From Devosia sp. FJ2-5-3 (GTDB lineage Bacteria > Pseudomonadota > Alphaproteobacteria > Rhizobiales > Devosiaceae), in contig NZ_CP104007.1 of NCBI RefSeq assembly GCF_029201545.1, positions 372,001 through 436,000 of the forward strand: a stretch of DNA of 64,000 bases. The letters are read 5' to 3'. Shown here piece by piece: positions 40,414 through 49,209 of the stretch. A model generated the notes under the pieces. It saw only the letters and a list, made by a program, of their open reading frames with translations. It made no database searches and was not told the origin of the DNA. Positions within the stretch are counted from its first letter, which is position 1; each line of letters begins with the position of its first letter. The position numbers and the translations under genes were made by a program.

Positions 40414-41829
40414 TCAGTGCGCGTTCTGGCGCGTGCGTGGGGAAAACACGGTGAGCAGCATGATCCAGCAATCGAGCAGAAGCGACCAGTTCTCCGCATA
40501 ATAGAGATCGTGCAGGGTGCGACCTTCGATCTTGTCCTGGGTGGAGGTGTCGCCGCGATAGCCATTGACCTGGGCCCAGCCGGTGATGCCGGGCTTGATG
40601 CGCTGGCGCTGGGCGTAGAGCTCGAATTTGCCAGAGAGCTCGTCATCATGGGAAATGGCATGGGGGCGGGGGCCCACAAGGCTCATTTCGCCGGTGAGCA
40701 CGTTGAGCAGCTGGGGCAGTTCGTCGATGCTGGTGCGGCGGATGAAGCGGCCCATCGGGGTAATGCGCGGATCGTCCGCCTGGGCCTGGCGCATGGCGCG
40801 GCCATCTTCCATGACGCGCATGGAGCGGAATTTGTAGATGTAGAAATTGCGCCCGTTAAAGCCGCGCCGCTCCTGCCGGTAAAGGGCCGGGCCGGGGCTG
40901 GTGAGCCGGATCGCAAGGGCGACGCCAAGAAAGATCGGCGACAGCAGCACAAGACCGAGGCCCGACAGGACGATATCGAAACTGCGCTTGAGCAGGCGCG
41001 CCGTGTCATCGAGCGGTGTGCTGAGCACGCGCAGCGAATTGACCGCGCCAAGCGGGACAATATCGACCAGATTGATCTTGCTGCCTGTCGCCACGGCGCG
41101 GGGATAGAGCAGGACGTTGAGGTCGAAGGGCCGGCATGGGGCCACGAGCTCGCCGACGGCCTGCAGATTGTCGAGATCGGCCACCAAGAGGACGTGCTGG
41201 CATTTCTTGTCGACGCAATTGCGCGCGAAGCTGGCAACCACTTCGCTGGGGGGCAGGGTGCCGCCAATGCCCTCGGGCAATGTCAGGCTGGTCACGACCT
41301 GGCCGCCCTGCTGCCAGATCCGGGGGTCGCTGCGCAGCTGGGTAACGGCGGCTTCATCGCCGATAATGCCGATGCGTTCGACCTGCAATTGGCCGCGCGA
41401 CAGCATTTTTGCCAATTGGCCGTAGAGCGTGGCGCGCAGAATGGTCAGCAAGACGGGTGTGATGAAGACCCAGACCCAGAATGTGCGGCCCCAGACCAGA
41501 TTCCATCGCGACGCGGCGAGGGCAACCAGAAACGCCATGGCCGCCGCCACCGGCCAGCTGAGCACGGCATGCAGCAGATAGGGCTGGCGCAGATCGGCAT
41601 AGCCGACGAATTTGCGCGCCGCACGGGCCGCGAGGACGCCGTAGATTACCCCCGCCGTGGCCGCCACGGCCATGACGACCAGCGCATCGTGCGCATAGGA
41701 CAACATCAAGCTGAGTGCCGCGGCCGCGAGGCCTTCAAAAGCGCCGATGCCATTTCCCAGCGTCGCCCGCCCCGGCATCCGGAAGCGCCTTCGACGCCTT
41801 AGGTCGGCAGGTCGTAAAGTGATGGTCAT
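40414..41829 (-). CDS. exopolysaccharide polyprenyl glycosylphosphotransferase (priming enzyme)
   Basis: A 471-residue inner-membrane enzyme that transfers a hexose-1-phosphate to undecaprenyl phosphate, the first step of the repeat unit. Four N-terminal helices (about residues 25-130) precede a CoA-binding-like middle domain (VERIGIIGDEAAV). The PglC/WbaP-type domain has KRSFDIVLSGLGLVLLSPIF, YIYKFRSMR, RRTSIDELPQLLNVL, MSLVGPRPH and KPGITGWAQVNGYRG. The ATG at 41829 is chosen; the ORF opens further up without support. It marks one border of the exopolysaccharide locus, divergent from the DUF6492 gene across 268 bp with no other gene. Confidence 0.94.
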   Translation of the reverse strand: MTITLRPADLRRRRRFRMPGRATLGNGIGAFEGLAAAALSLMLSYAHDALVVMAVAATAGVIYGVLAARAARKFVGYADLRQPYLLHAVLSWPVAAAMAFLVALAASRWNLVWGRTFWVWVFITPVLLTILRATLYGQLAKMLSRGQLQVERIGIIGDEAAVTQLRSDPRIWQQGGQVVTSLTLPEGIGGTLPPSEVVASFARNCVDKKCQHVLLVADLDNLQAVGELVAPCRPFDLNVLLYPRAVATGSKINLVDIVPLGAVNSLRVLSTPLDDTARLLKRSFDIVLSGLGLVLLSPIFLGVALAIRLTSPGPALYRQERRGFNGRNFYIYKFRSMRVMEDGRAMRQAQADDPRITPMGRFIRRTSIDELPQLLNVLTGEMSLVGPRPHAISHDDELSGKFELYAQRQRIKPGITGWAQVNGYRGDTSTQDKIEGRTLHDLYYAENWSLLLDCWIMLLTVFSPRTRQNAH

Positions 41830-42097
41830 ACCTAGCGTTGTGCCGAGTCTGGAGGGCCCTGATGAACTGTTAGCATCTTTTGTGCAGCTGGCGGAGCGCC
41901 GGCTGAAATCTGTGTTAACGCTTCCCGTTGTAGAAGGCGCAAAAAGGAAACGCCAAGACGCCAAATATGAGTGGAGCGGTATCGCCGGATCCTGCAGGGT
42001 AACCCCTGAAGGCGCTCATTTTCTTGATTGTTGCTTTCTTCAGTTGATTGCGGGCAACAATTTGCAGATCGCAACGGGCCGCGGAACAGGTGGGCGA

Positions 42098-43024
42098 ATG
42101 AAAGCTCTCGAAAAGGTCGAACTCCTGACTTTGTCCTATCGCGGCGACTACGAGGTTTGTCGTCTGCTCTGCGAAAGTGTCGACCGCTTCGTGCCGGCGG
42201 ATATCGAGCATCGGCTCGCCGTGCCCCGGGCCGATCTCGACCTGTTCGCTTCCCTCGCCAATAGCCGGCGCAGGTTGATTGCCCAGGAGGATTTGCTGCC
42301 GAACTGGTTCGTGCCGGTGCCACGATGGCTGGTGCGGCTCGTGCGGCTGCGCCGAAACCTCTACCTGACCCCGTTCAGCCTGCCCGTGCGCGGCTGGATC
42401 GCCCAGCAGATCATGAAAATTTCTGCTGCGGCAGAAAGTGACGCCGATGTGCTCGTCCATGTCGATAGTGACAACGCCTTCGTTCGCCCCTTCTCACGGG
42501 ACAGCCTTTTCAAGGGCGGTTCCGTCCGGCTCTACCGGGATCCCGTCCCGAGTGGCCTGGCCAGTCATCAAAGCTGGCAGCGCGCGGCCGGGCGCTTGCT
42601 GGGTCTGCCCGACACTGGGTTTCATGGGGGCGAATATATCGATCCGCTCGTGACCTGGCGGCCCGATGTCGCCCGTGGCCTTGTGCGCAGGATAGAGGAA
42701 ATATCGGGGCGCAATTGGGTCGCGACCCTCGCGCGGACGCAGCATTTTGCCGAATATGTTCTCTACGGCGTCTATGCAGACAAGATCCTGGGTTTGGACG
42801 CGGCCGGCCATGTGCCGGAAACCCAGTCCCTCTCCCATCCGATGTGGAGCGGCAGTTTCGAGAACGACGACGCCATTGACGCTTTCGTCGATGCGCTCGA
42901 GCCGCAGCATGCCGCGTGCCTTATCCAATCCACACTGGCTGAAAGTATCGAGCGGCGGCGGGAGGTGTTCGAGAGGGTGACCGGGATGGCCGAGCGGCAG
43001 GACAGGAAGCGTTCCGATGCATGA
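42098..43024 (+). CDS. DUF6492-family, putative glycosyltransferase-like protein
   Basis: A 308-residue cytoplasmic protein starting MKALEKVELLTLSYRGDYEVCRLLCESV. It contains DADVLVHVDSDNAFVRPF, which has the DxD look of a GT-A nucleotide-sugar site, and later TGFHGGEYIDPLVTWRP. This matches DUF6492, a family frequent in surface polysaccharide loci. The ATG at 42098 follows GGAACAGG; upstream in-frame codons overlap the intergenic region and are ignored. It overlaps the deacetylase gene by 8 nt. Role in sugar transfer is inferred. Confidence 0.7.
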   Translation: MKALEKVELLTLSYRGDYEVCRLLCESVDRFVPADIEHRLAVPRADLDLFASLANSRRRLIAQEDLLPNWFVPVPRWLVRLVRLRRNLYLTPFSLPVRGWIAQQIMKISAAAESDADVLVHVDSDNAFVRPFSRDSLFKGGSVRLYRDPVPSGLASHQSWQRAAGRLLGLPDTGFHGGEYIDPLVTWRPDVARGLVRRIEEISGRNWVATLARTQHFAEYVLYGVYADKILGLDAAGHVPETQSLSHPMWSGSFENDDAIDAFVDALEPQHAACLIQSTLAESIERRREVFERVTGMAERQDRKRSDA

Positions 43025-43760
43025 GTTCCATGCGCGCTGGAACCGGCGGATTACGGCGCGCCTGCCTGTAAAGCCAAAGTTCAATCGCCACCGGGCCCCT
43101 ATGGCGAGCATCAGTTTCGATGATTTTCCGCGCTCGGCATGGATTGAAGGCGGGCCGATATTGCGCCGCCATGGGGTCCGCGCGACCTATTATACCGTGG
43201 GCGGTTTCGCCGATGGCACCTTCGAAGGGGTCGAGCAATATCGCATTGAGGATCTGGCGGAGGCGGCCGATGAGGGCCACGAAATTGCCTCGCACAGTTT
43301 CGAGCACAATCGCGTCTATGACCTCAGCAATCCGGCGATTGTCGCGGGCGAGGCCGAGAATGCGCGCTTTTTCTCGGCGCATCTGCCCAGCATGCCGATT
43401 ACCAGCTTTGCCTATCCCTATGGGGAAGTGTCTCCGCGTACCAAAATGCTCTATGGCCGGCTCTATCCGACCGCGCGCGGCATCAGGCGAGGCGTCAATG
43501 GACGCTGGTTCGATGCGGCGCAGCTCAAGGCCGTTAGTCTCGAGATCAAGTCCTGGACCAGCGGCGCCATCGAAGAAATCATCGGCCAGACCATCGCCGA
43601 GAACGCCTGGCTCATCTTCTTTACCCATGATGTCACGGCCAATCCTACGCCCTATGGGGTGCGCCCCGACATGCTGGAGCATGCGATCACGACGCTGAAG
43701 GCGGGGGGCGTCGAAATCCTGCCCGTCGCCGAGGCCTATGCCCGGACGCAGGCGGGCTGA
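43017..43760 (+). CDS. polysaccharide deacetylase (NodB/CE4 family)
   Basis: A 247-residue CE4 enzyme. Motif 1 has Asp35-Asp36 (ISFDDFPRSAW), motif 2 has His93 and His97 (ASHSFEHNRVYD), and motif 3 is AYPYGEVSPRTK, so the metal site is intact. There is no signal peptide, so it probably acts on lipid-linked precursors or sugars in the cytoplasm, unless export is by another path. Its start overlaps the DUF6492 gene. It would remove N- or O-acetyl groups from the polymer or its precursor. Confidence 0.88.
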   Translation: MHEFHARWNRRITARLPVKPKFNRHRAPMASISFDDFPRSAWIEGGPILRRHGVRATYYTVGGFADGTFEGVEQYRIEDLAEAADEGHEIASHSFEHNRVYDLSNPAIVAGEAENARFFSAHLPSMPITSFAYPYGEVSPRTKMLYGRLYPTARGIRRGVNGRWFDAAQLKAVSLEIKSWTSGAIEEIIGQTIAENAWLIFFTHDVTANPTPYGVRPDMLEHAITTLKAGGVEILPVAEAYARTQAG

Positions 43761-43792
43761 GACATTTCCTCGGAGGATCTTGCCAGGGCGTT

Positions 43793-44770
43793 TCAGGCCT
43801 TCTGGACACGCGCTTCGCGCGCCTCCTGCAGGTAAAGCGGCCTCATGTCCGCGAAGGACAGCTTGCCCGAGATCGAGGCGCGCCGGTAGCGAATGGCCGC
43901 GCGCTCGGCTTCATCCTGCCCGGGGCGCACTTGCCGGGGCAGAAGCAAGATCAGCTGGATGAGGGCGATCGCGCGCTGTCTCCACCGTGCCAAAGCGGGC
44001 CATTTGCTGTTTCGGGACACGGCAAGCGCATAGGACTGCCCCCCGGCGAAGTGACGCTTTTCCAGATAGTCGGGGTCGTAGCGGGAAACCGGCACGAATT
44101 CGGTGACCCTGGCGGCCGCAATCCAGCCGAAACGCAGGCCCCGCTGCTGCAGCCGGCAGATGAAATCGCTGTCCTCGCCGCCGCTATTGCCGAAAGCGGG
44201 ATCGAACGGGGCCGGGTCGGTCAGCGCCCTGCTGCGCCGAAATATCGAATTGCCGCTTCCCAGGGCAATATTCCGCGTTTGTCTTGGGCCCATGGCGTAG
44301 AGCTCGTGTCCGTCCGGGGCATCGAGGGTGCGGGAGAAGAGCTTTTCGATGGTTGGATCGGCTTGTTCAGGGCATTCGTGGAGCGCCACGACGGGGCCGA
44401 AAAAGGCGTCGTATGGTTGCGTTGCCAGCGCCCTGGCCACCGCTTCCAGCCAACCCGGATCAAGTTGCTGGTCATCGTCGATAAAGGCGATGAATTCGGA
44501 TCGGGCGGCCGCGATACCCGCATTGCGCGCAATCGAGATATTGGCGGGATGCGCAGACAGGGCCGAGAGCGGCCAGGGCATGGCGCTGCGCATGTCCTCG
44601 ACCCGCTGCAGCGCATTGCCGTCATCGCTATTGTCGACGACGAGAATGGAGAGGTTTACGCCGCCCGGATCGCGGAGCGCCGCGATGCTCTCCAGCGTCT
44701 TGGCCAGGAGCGCATTGCGGTTGTAGGTGCAGATCACGATCGTCAGATCGAGAGGGCTTTGATCGCTCAA
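43793..44770 (-). CDS. glycosyltransferase family 2
   Basis: A 325-residue GT-A enzyme. LTIVICTYNRNALLAKTLESI opens the fold, FIDDDQQLDPGWLEAV has the DDD/DxD metal motif near residue 98, and GGEDSDFICRLQQRGLRFGW is the acceptor-side ED motif. The C-terminal tail has a membrane-associating amphipathic stretch. It is a clear paralogue of the GT2 at 54002-54931 (both have GGEDS..., A-VTEFVP and a following FxxGQ). Adds one sugar of the repeat unit; donor unknown. Confidence 0.88.
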   Translation of the reverse strand: MSDQSPLDLTIVICTYNRNALLAKTLESIAALRDPGGVNLSILVVDNSDDGNALQRVEDMRSAMPWPLSALSAHPANISIARNAGIAAARSEFIAFIDDDQQLDPGWLEAVARALATQPYDAFFGPVVALHECPEQADPTIEKLFSRTLDAPDGHELYAMGPRQTRNIALGSGNSIFRRSRALTDPAPFDPAFGNSGGEDSDFICRLQQRGLRFGWIAAARVTEFVPVSRYDPDYLEKRHFAGGQSYALAVSRNSKWPALARWRQRAIALIQLILLLPRQVRPGQDEAERAAIRYRRASISGKLSFADMRPLYLQEAREARVQKA

Positions 44771-44972
44771 CGGCTTGTCTCCACATGACCGGGCGCCACC
44801 CTCGCGCGGAAGGCATGATGCTCTGTGAAGAAAAACGACGGGTTTGTCTGCTTTTTCCCGGGCTGATCGTAAATCAAATCTAAGAACTGTGCCCTATATC
44901 TCGGGTCGCACCGTCGAATGGGTTTGGGCATCCAGGCAGGCCTAGGGACGAGTCCATCCCTGCAGTCCGGCA

Positions 44973-45695
44973 ATGCCCCCAACAAGCGCGGTGGCGATTT
45001 CGATGGCGGTGACGCCCAGGGTCTTTGCAAGGATTGGTTCCGTGTCGAATGCTTCCGAACTCCATCCGTTCCTGTCGATAGACATTGCCGCAGGGCCGAA
45101 GGTGTTGGCGCCGCGTGCGGAAACCGAATTGCTGGGCCGGACGGCGATCGAGCTCCTGGCCGATATCGGTGAACCGGTGGTGGTGGATGTGTGTTGCGGC
45201 TCCGGCAATCTGGGCCTTGCCATCGCCCATGCCCGGCCGGATGCAACAGTCTACCTCACCGACCTGACCGATGAGACGGTAGCCCAGGCGCGGAGCAATG
45301 CGGATCGCTTGGGCCTGTCGCCGCGTGTCCGGATCGGGCAGGGCGATCTCTTCGCCGGTGTCGCCGATCTGCTTGGAGGGCAAGGCGTCGACCTGATCGT
45401 GTGCAATCCGCCCTATATTTCGACGAGCAAGCTGGTTGGGGATGCGGCCCATTTGCTGGAGCGAGAGCCGCGAGAGGCCTTTGACGGCGGCGATTACGGC
45501 ATTGCCGTGCACCAGCGCCTTGTCAGCGAGGCGCCGAATTATCTCAAGCCGGGCGGCTGGCTGACCTTTGAATTCGGGCTGGGCCAGGATCGGCAGGTGG
45601 CCCTGCTGCTTAAGCGAAGCGGGCGATTTGGGGACATCTCTTTTGCCAATGACGATCTCGGACGGCCCCGGGTTGCCTATACCCGGCTCAACTAA
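44973..45695 (+). CDS. HemK/PrmC-like methyltransferase without the N-terminal helical domain
   Basis: A 240-residue class I SAM methyltransferase. It has LAPRAETELLGR (residues about 46-57, like PrmC's PRPDTE), SAM motif VVDVCCGSGNLGLAIA (70-85) and NPPY at 145-148 in DLIVCNPPYIS. NPPY enzymes methylate planar amide or amine nitrogens. The four-helix domain with which PrmC grips release factors is missing, so a different substrate is likely. The start may be 44973 or ATG 45003. It opens the co-directional run of six genes in the exopolysaccharide locus. Confidence 0.8.
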   Translation: MPPTSAVAISMAVTPRVFARIGSVSNASELHPFLSIDIAAGPKVLAPRAETELLGRTAIELLADIGEPVVVDVCCGSGNLGLAIAHARPDATVYLTDLTDETVAQARSNADRLGLSPRVRIGQGDLFAGVADLLGGQGVDLIVCNPPYISTSKLVGDAAHLLEREPREAFDGGDYGIAVHQRLVSEAPNYLKPGGWLTFEFGLGQDRQVALLLKRSGRFGDISFANDDLGRPRVAYTRLN

Positions 45696-45720
45696 CGCAT
45701 CGGCATGGGTCGAAGAGAAG

Positions 45721-46860
45721 ATGATGGAAGTGGCGACAATTCGCCCGCTCGATGCGGATGACATCAAGGCCGTCGGGCAATTGTTCATGCGGCACTTTCG
45801 AAAGTCTTCGCAGGAGCCGCCCCACGAACTGATCGTCTATCTTGACCAGCTCTTTTCGTCGGGGCCTTTTGCCGACCCGGCCATGCCCTCGCTTGTGCAT
45901 GTGCGGCCGGATGGCGCGATCTCGGGCTTTATCGGGGTTACGTCCCAGCCGATGAAAATCGGGGAGAATTCCCTCAATGTAGCCGTGTGCGGCGCCCTGA
46001 TGGTGGATGGGCGGGAGGCCGATCCCCTGGCAGGCGCGCGGCTTTTGAAATCCTTTCTTTCGGGAAGCCAGGATCTCTCGCTCAGCGAAACGGCGGGGGA
46101 CGCCACTTTGGCTATGTGGCGCCAATTGCGCGGTGATGTTCTCTCGCAGCACAGCCTCGACTGGCTCCGGGTGATCCGGCCAGGCGGCTTCGCGCTCGAA
46201 ACCGGGCGCCAGCGTATGTCTGCCCTCGGGATCATGTCCGGGGTGACGGGATGGGTGGATGGGCAGTTGCGCCGCTCGCGGGCGGGCAAGAATGATCTGC
46301 GCTGGGCGACGTTTCCGGACGATTTCAAATTGCCGGGCAATATCGGCGTCGAAGAGCTGTCACGCGCGGCGTTCGTCGCCGAAGTGCAGGAGTTTACCGA
46401 GCGCTTTCCCATCAGCCGGGACTGGAGCGCGGCGGCGCTGGCGCAATTGAGCGATGATATCGGCTGCAAATCGGCGCAGGGCGCGTTGCGTCTCGGGGCT
46501 GTGGTGGCCCGCGGCGGGATGCGTCTCGGCGCCTTCGCCTATTACGAGCGGGCGGGGGCAACGGCGCGCGTCCTCGATATCCTGGCTGCACCCCGGAATG
46601 CGGGACTGGTCATTGACAGCCTGCTCAAGGATGCAGCAGGGCGCGGCGCGGTGGCCGTCCGTGGGCGGACCAGTCCGGCGCTTTTCGACGCCTTGCTGGA
46701 GCGGCGCTGCCTGATGTTCCGCCATGGCGCCAGCGTCATTTCCAGCCCGGACAGGGATTTGGTCGCCCGTTTCCAGAAGGGTGATGCCCATTTCAATGGA
46801 GTGGTGGGCGAGAGGTGGTCTAGACTTGTCGGGGACGAGTTTCTTAACCCTAAACTTTAA
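45721..46860 (+). CDS. GNAT-like acyltransferase domain protein
   Basis: A 379-residue protein. The N-terminal part (VATIRPLDADDIKAVGQLFMRHFR; ISGFIGVTSQPM near residues 66-77) has GNAT features, and a second GNAT-like half is possible near 250-370 (LGAFAYYERAGATARVLDILAAP). No close functional family is recognised, so acyl donor and target are unknown. The ATG pair at 45721/45724 follows AGAAG. It lies 25 nt after the methyltransferase and 96 nt before asnB. In this setting it may acylate a sugar or aminoacyl group of the polymer. Confidence 0.65.
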   Translation: MMEVATIRPLDADDIKAVGQLFMRHFRKSSQEPPHELIVYLDQLFSSGPFADPAMPSLVHVRPDGAISGFIGVTSQPMKIGENSLNVAVCGALMVDGREADPLAGARLLKSFLSGSQDLSLSETAGDATLAMWRQLRGDVLSQHSLDWLRVIRPGGFALETGRQRMSALGIMSGVTGWVDGQLRRSRAGKNDLRWATFPDDFKLPGNIGVEELSRAAFVAEVQEFTERFPISRDWSAAALAQLSDDIGCKSAQGALRLGAVVARGGMRLGAFAYYERAGATARVLDILAAPRNAGLVIDSLLKDAAGRGAVAVRGRTSPALFDALLERRCLMFRHGASVISSPDRDLVARFQKGDAHFNGVVGERWSRLVGDEFLNPKL

Positions 46861-46956
46861 TGTCGTTTGCACTTCGCAACAGTCCTGCGCAGTTGTTGCA
46901 TTGGCGCAGGGGGCGTGCGCTCTGTCACTCCATTGCGGAACGCGAGGCAAATTCCC

Positions 46957-48903
46957 ATGTGCGGGCTTGCAGGATATTGCGGGACCGATTTTGCCCCTGA
47001 ACAAGGGCAAGCGCTGCTCCACGCCATGACCGATCGTATCGCCCATCGCGGGCCGGATGCGAGCGGGGTCTGGGCCGCGCCCGGCATCGGGCTGGGGCAC
47101 AGGCGGCTCTCCATCGTCGGGCTTGCCGATGGGCAGCAGCCCATGGGGCTGGAAGGCCACGATCTGATGCTCGCCTATAATGGCGAGATCTTCAATTTCG
47201 TCGAGCTCAGGGCCGATCTCGAGGCGCGGGGACGCGTCTTCCGCACCGGCAGCGACACCGAGGTGCTTTTGCACCTTTACGCCGAGCATGGCGTCGATTG
47301 CCTCGAAAAGCTCAATGGCGATTTTGCCTTCGCGCTCTGGGATGGCGCGCGCAGGCGCCTGTTCCTCGCCCGCGATCGGGTCGGCGTGCGGCCGCTCTTT
47401 TATGCCAGGCGGTCGGGGGCGCTCTACTTCGCCTCCGAGATCAAGGCGCTGCTCGCCGTTCCCGGCATCGAAGCCGAGATCGACCCCTATGCGCTCGATG
47501 AAATCTTCACCCTCTGGGCGCCGCTGGCGCCGCTGACCGGCTTCCAGGGTATTCTCGAGGTGCCGCCGGGCCATTTCATGGTGGTCGAGAACGGGCAGAC
47601 CCGTATCCAGCGCTATTGGGATTTCGAATTTCCCGATATGGCCGATGGCTCTGATCCGCGCTCGGAAGACGCGATGGCCGAGGAAGTGCTGGCGTTGCTC
47701 GATGACGCGACCCGCATTCGCATGCGCGCCGACGTGCCGGTGGGGGCCTATCTGTCGGGTGGGCTCGATTCGGCCATCACCGCGGCGCTGGCCCAAAGGC
47801 ATACGAGCCAAAAGCTATCGACCTTTTCGGTGGGCTTCGACAGCCCCGAACATGACGAAACCGAATTTCAAAATATCATGGCGGCGGCGCTGGGCACCGA
47901 TCACCGCTCCATTTCCTGCAGCAATGACGACATCGCAGCGTCTTTCCCCGCCGTCATCGCCCATACCGAGCGCCCGATCGTGCGCACGGCGCCGGCGCCG
48001 CTGTTTCGGCTCTCCGGCCTCGTGCGGGACAATGGCATCAAGGTCGTGCTGACCGGGGAGGGCGCCGACGAGGTCTTTGCCGGCTACGACATCTTCAAGG
48101 AAGACAAGGTCCGCCGCTTTGCCGCCCGCCAGCCCGGTTCGGCGCGGCGGCCGCTGCTGTTCAAGCGGCTCTATCCCTATCTGCCGGGCCTCCAGAACCA
48201 GTCGGCCGATTATCTCACCGCGTTTTTCGGGGTGACGCCGGATCTTCTGAACGATCCACTGGCTTCGCATCGGCCGCGTTTCCGCTCGACGTCAGCGGCA
48301 AAAATCTTCTTTTCGGGCGATCTGCGCGCGACGCTCGCGGGTTATGATGCCGCAGCGGCGCTGGCCGAAACACTGCCCCAGCGATTTGGCCGCTGGCATC
48401 CCCAGCACCAGGCGCAATATCTGGAGAGCCGCTATCTCCTGCCCGGCTATATTCTTTCCTCCCAGGGCGATCGTATGGCCATGGCCCATGGGATCGAGGG
48501 GCGCTTCCCCTTCCTCGACCACCGGCTGATGGCGCTGGCGGCGAAACTGCCGCCAAGGGTGACGCTCAAGGGGCTCGTCGAAAAGCACATCTTGCGGCGC
48601 GCGACGCGGCATTTGCTGCCCGAGGCGATCAGCAATCGCACCAAGCAGCCCTATCGCGCACCCGACAGCCAGGCTTTTGCGACGACCAACGCGCCGGACT
48701 ATGTGGGCGAATGCCTCTCGCCCGAGGCCATCGCCGAAACCGGCCTGTTCAATCCCCAGGCAGTGGCAAAACTCGTGGCCAAGGCCGGCACGTCCGGCGT
48801 CGAGGGCTTTCGCGACAACACCGCCTATGTAGGGGTGCTTTCAACCCAGATCTGGCACCGGGAATTTGCCCGGCGCGCCAATGCCGCCCAGGCGGCCGAG
48901 TGA
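46957..48903 (+). CDS. asparagine synthase (glutamine-hydrolysing)-like amidotransferase
   Basis: A 648-residue two-domain enzyme. The N-terminal class II glutaminase begins at Cys2 (MCGLAGYCG) with Arg50, AYNGEIFN and Asp100 for glutamine binding. The synthetase domain has the PP-loop LSGGLDSA (266-273) and GEGADEVFAGYD. Catalytic residues are intact. In exopolysaccharide and exosortase loci such AsnB-like enzymes form amides on sugars or acyl groups rather than free asparagine. The ATG at 46957 follows GCGAGG, the only start that puts Cys second. The next gene is an acyl carrier protein. Confidence 0.9.
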   Translation: MCGLAGYCGTDFAPEQGQALLHAMTDRIAHRGPDASGVWAAPGIGLGHRRLSIVGLADGQQPMGLEGHDLMLAYNGEIFNFVELRADLEARGRVFRTGSDTEVLLHLYAEHGVDCLEKLNGDFAFALWDGARRRLFLARDRVGVRPLFYARRSGALYFASEIKALLAVPGIEAEIDPYALDEIFTLWAPLAPLTGFQGILEVPPGHFMVVENGQTRIQRYWDFEFPDMADGSDPRSEDAMAEEVLALLDDATRIRMRADVPVGAYLSGGLDSAITAALAQRHTSQKLSTFSVGFDSPEHDETEFQNIMAAALGTDHRSISCSNDDIAASFPAVIAHTERPIVRTAPAPLFRLSGLVRDNGIKVVLTGEGADEVFAGYDIFKEDKVRRFAARQPGSARRPLLFKRLYPYLPGLQNQSADYLTAFFGVTPDLLNDPLASHRPRFRSTSAAKIFFSGDLRATLAGYDAAAALAETLPQRFGRWHPQHQAQYLESRYLLPGYILSSQGDRMAMAHGIEGRFPFLDHRLMALAAKLPPRVTLKGLVEKHILRRATRHLLPEAISNRTKQPYRAPDSQAFATTNAPDYVGECLSPEAIAETGLFNPQAVAKLVAKAGTSGVEGFRDNTAYVGVLSTQIWHREFARRANAAQAAE

Positions 48904-48928
48904 TTAACCAGCGGCGAATGAGAACAAT

Positions 48929-49192
48929 ATGAGCGACGACATCAAGGCCAATATCCGCAGCTTCATCATCGAGAATTTCCTCTTCGGCGACACCAGCCAG
49001 CCCATCGAGGACACGACCTCGCTGATCGACAATGGCTATGTGGATTCCACCGGCGTGCTCGAGCTTGTCTTCCACATCGAGCAGAATTTTGGGATCAAGG
49101 TCGCCGACAATGAGATCGTGCCGGCCAATCTCGACAGCGTCGGCGCCATCGCGGCCTATATCGAGAAAAAGCAGCAAAGCGCTGCCGCCTGA
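48929..49192 (+). CDS. acyl carrier protein
   Basis: An 87-residue carrier protein of helical ACP type. The phosphopantetheine serine is Ser40 in YVDSTGVLELVFHIEQNF; the usual DSL is DST here. It carries an acyl or aminoacyl group as a thioester. It lies 25 nt after the amidotransferase and 17 nt before the AMP-forming ligase, which probably loads it. The divergent DST and this setting suggest a dedicated carrier, not the fatty-acid ACP. Confidence 0.9.
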   Translation: MSDDIKANIRSFIIENFLFGDTSQPIEDTTSLIDNGYVDSTGVLELVFHIEQNFGIKVADNEIVPANLDSVGAIAAYIEKKQQSAAA

Positions 49193-49209
49193 GGCGGGAA
49201 GGCCATTCG

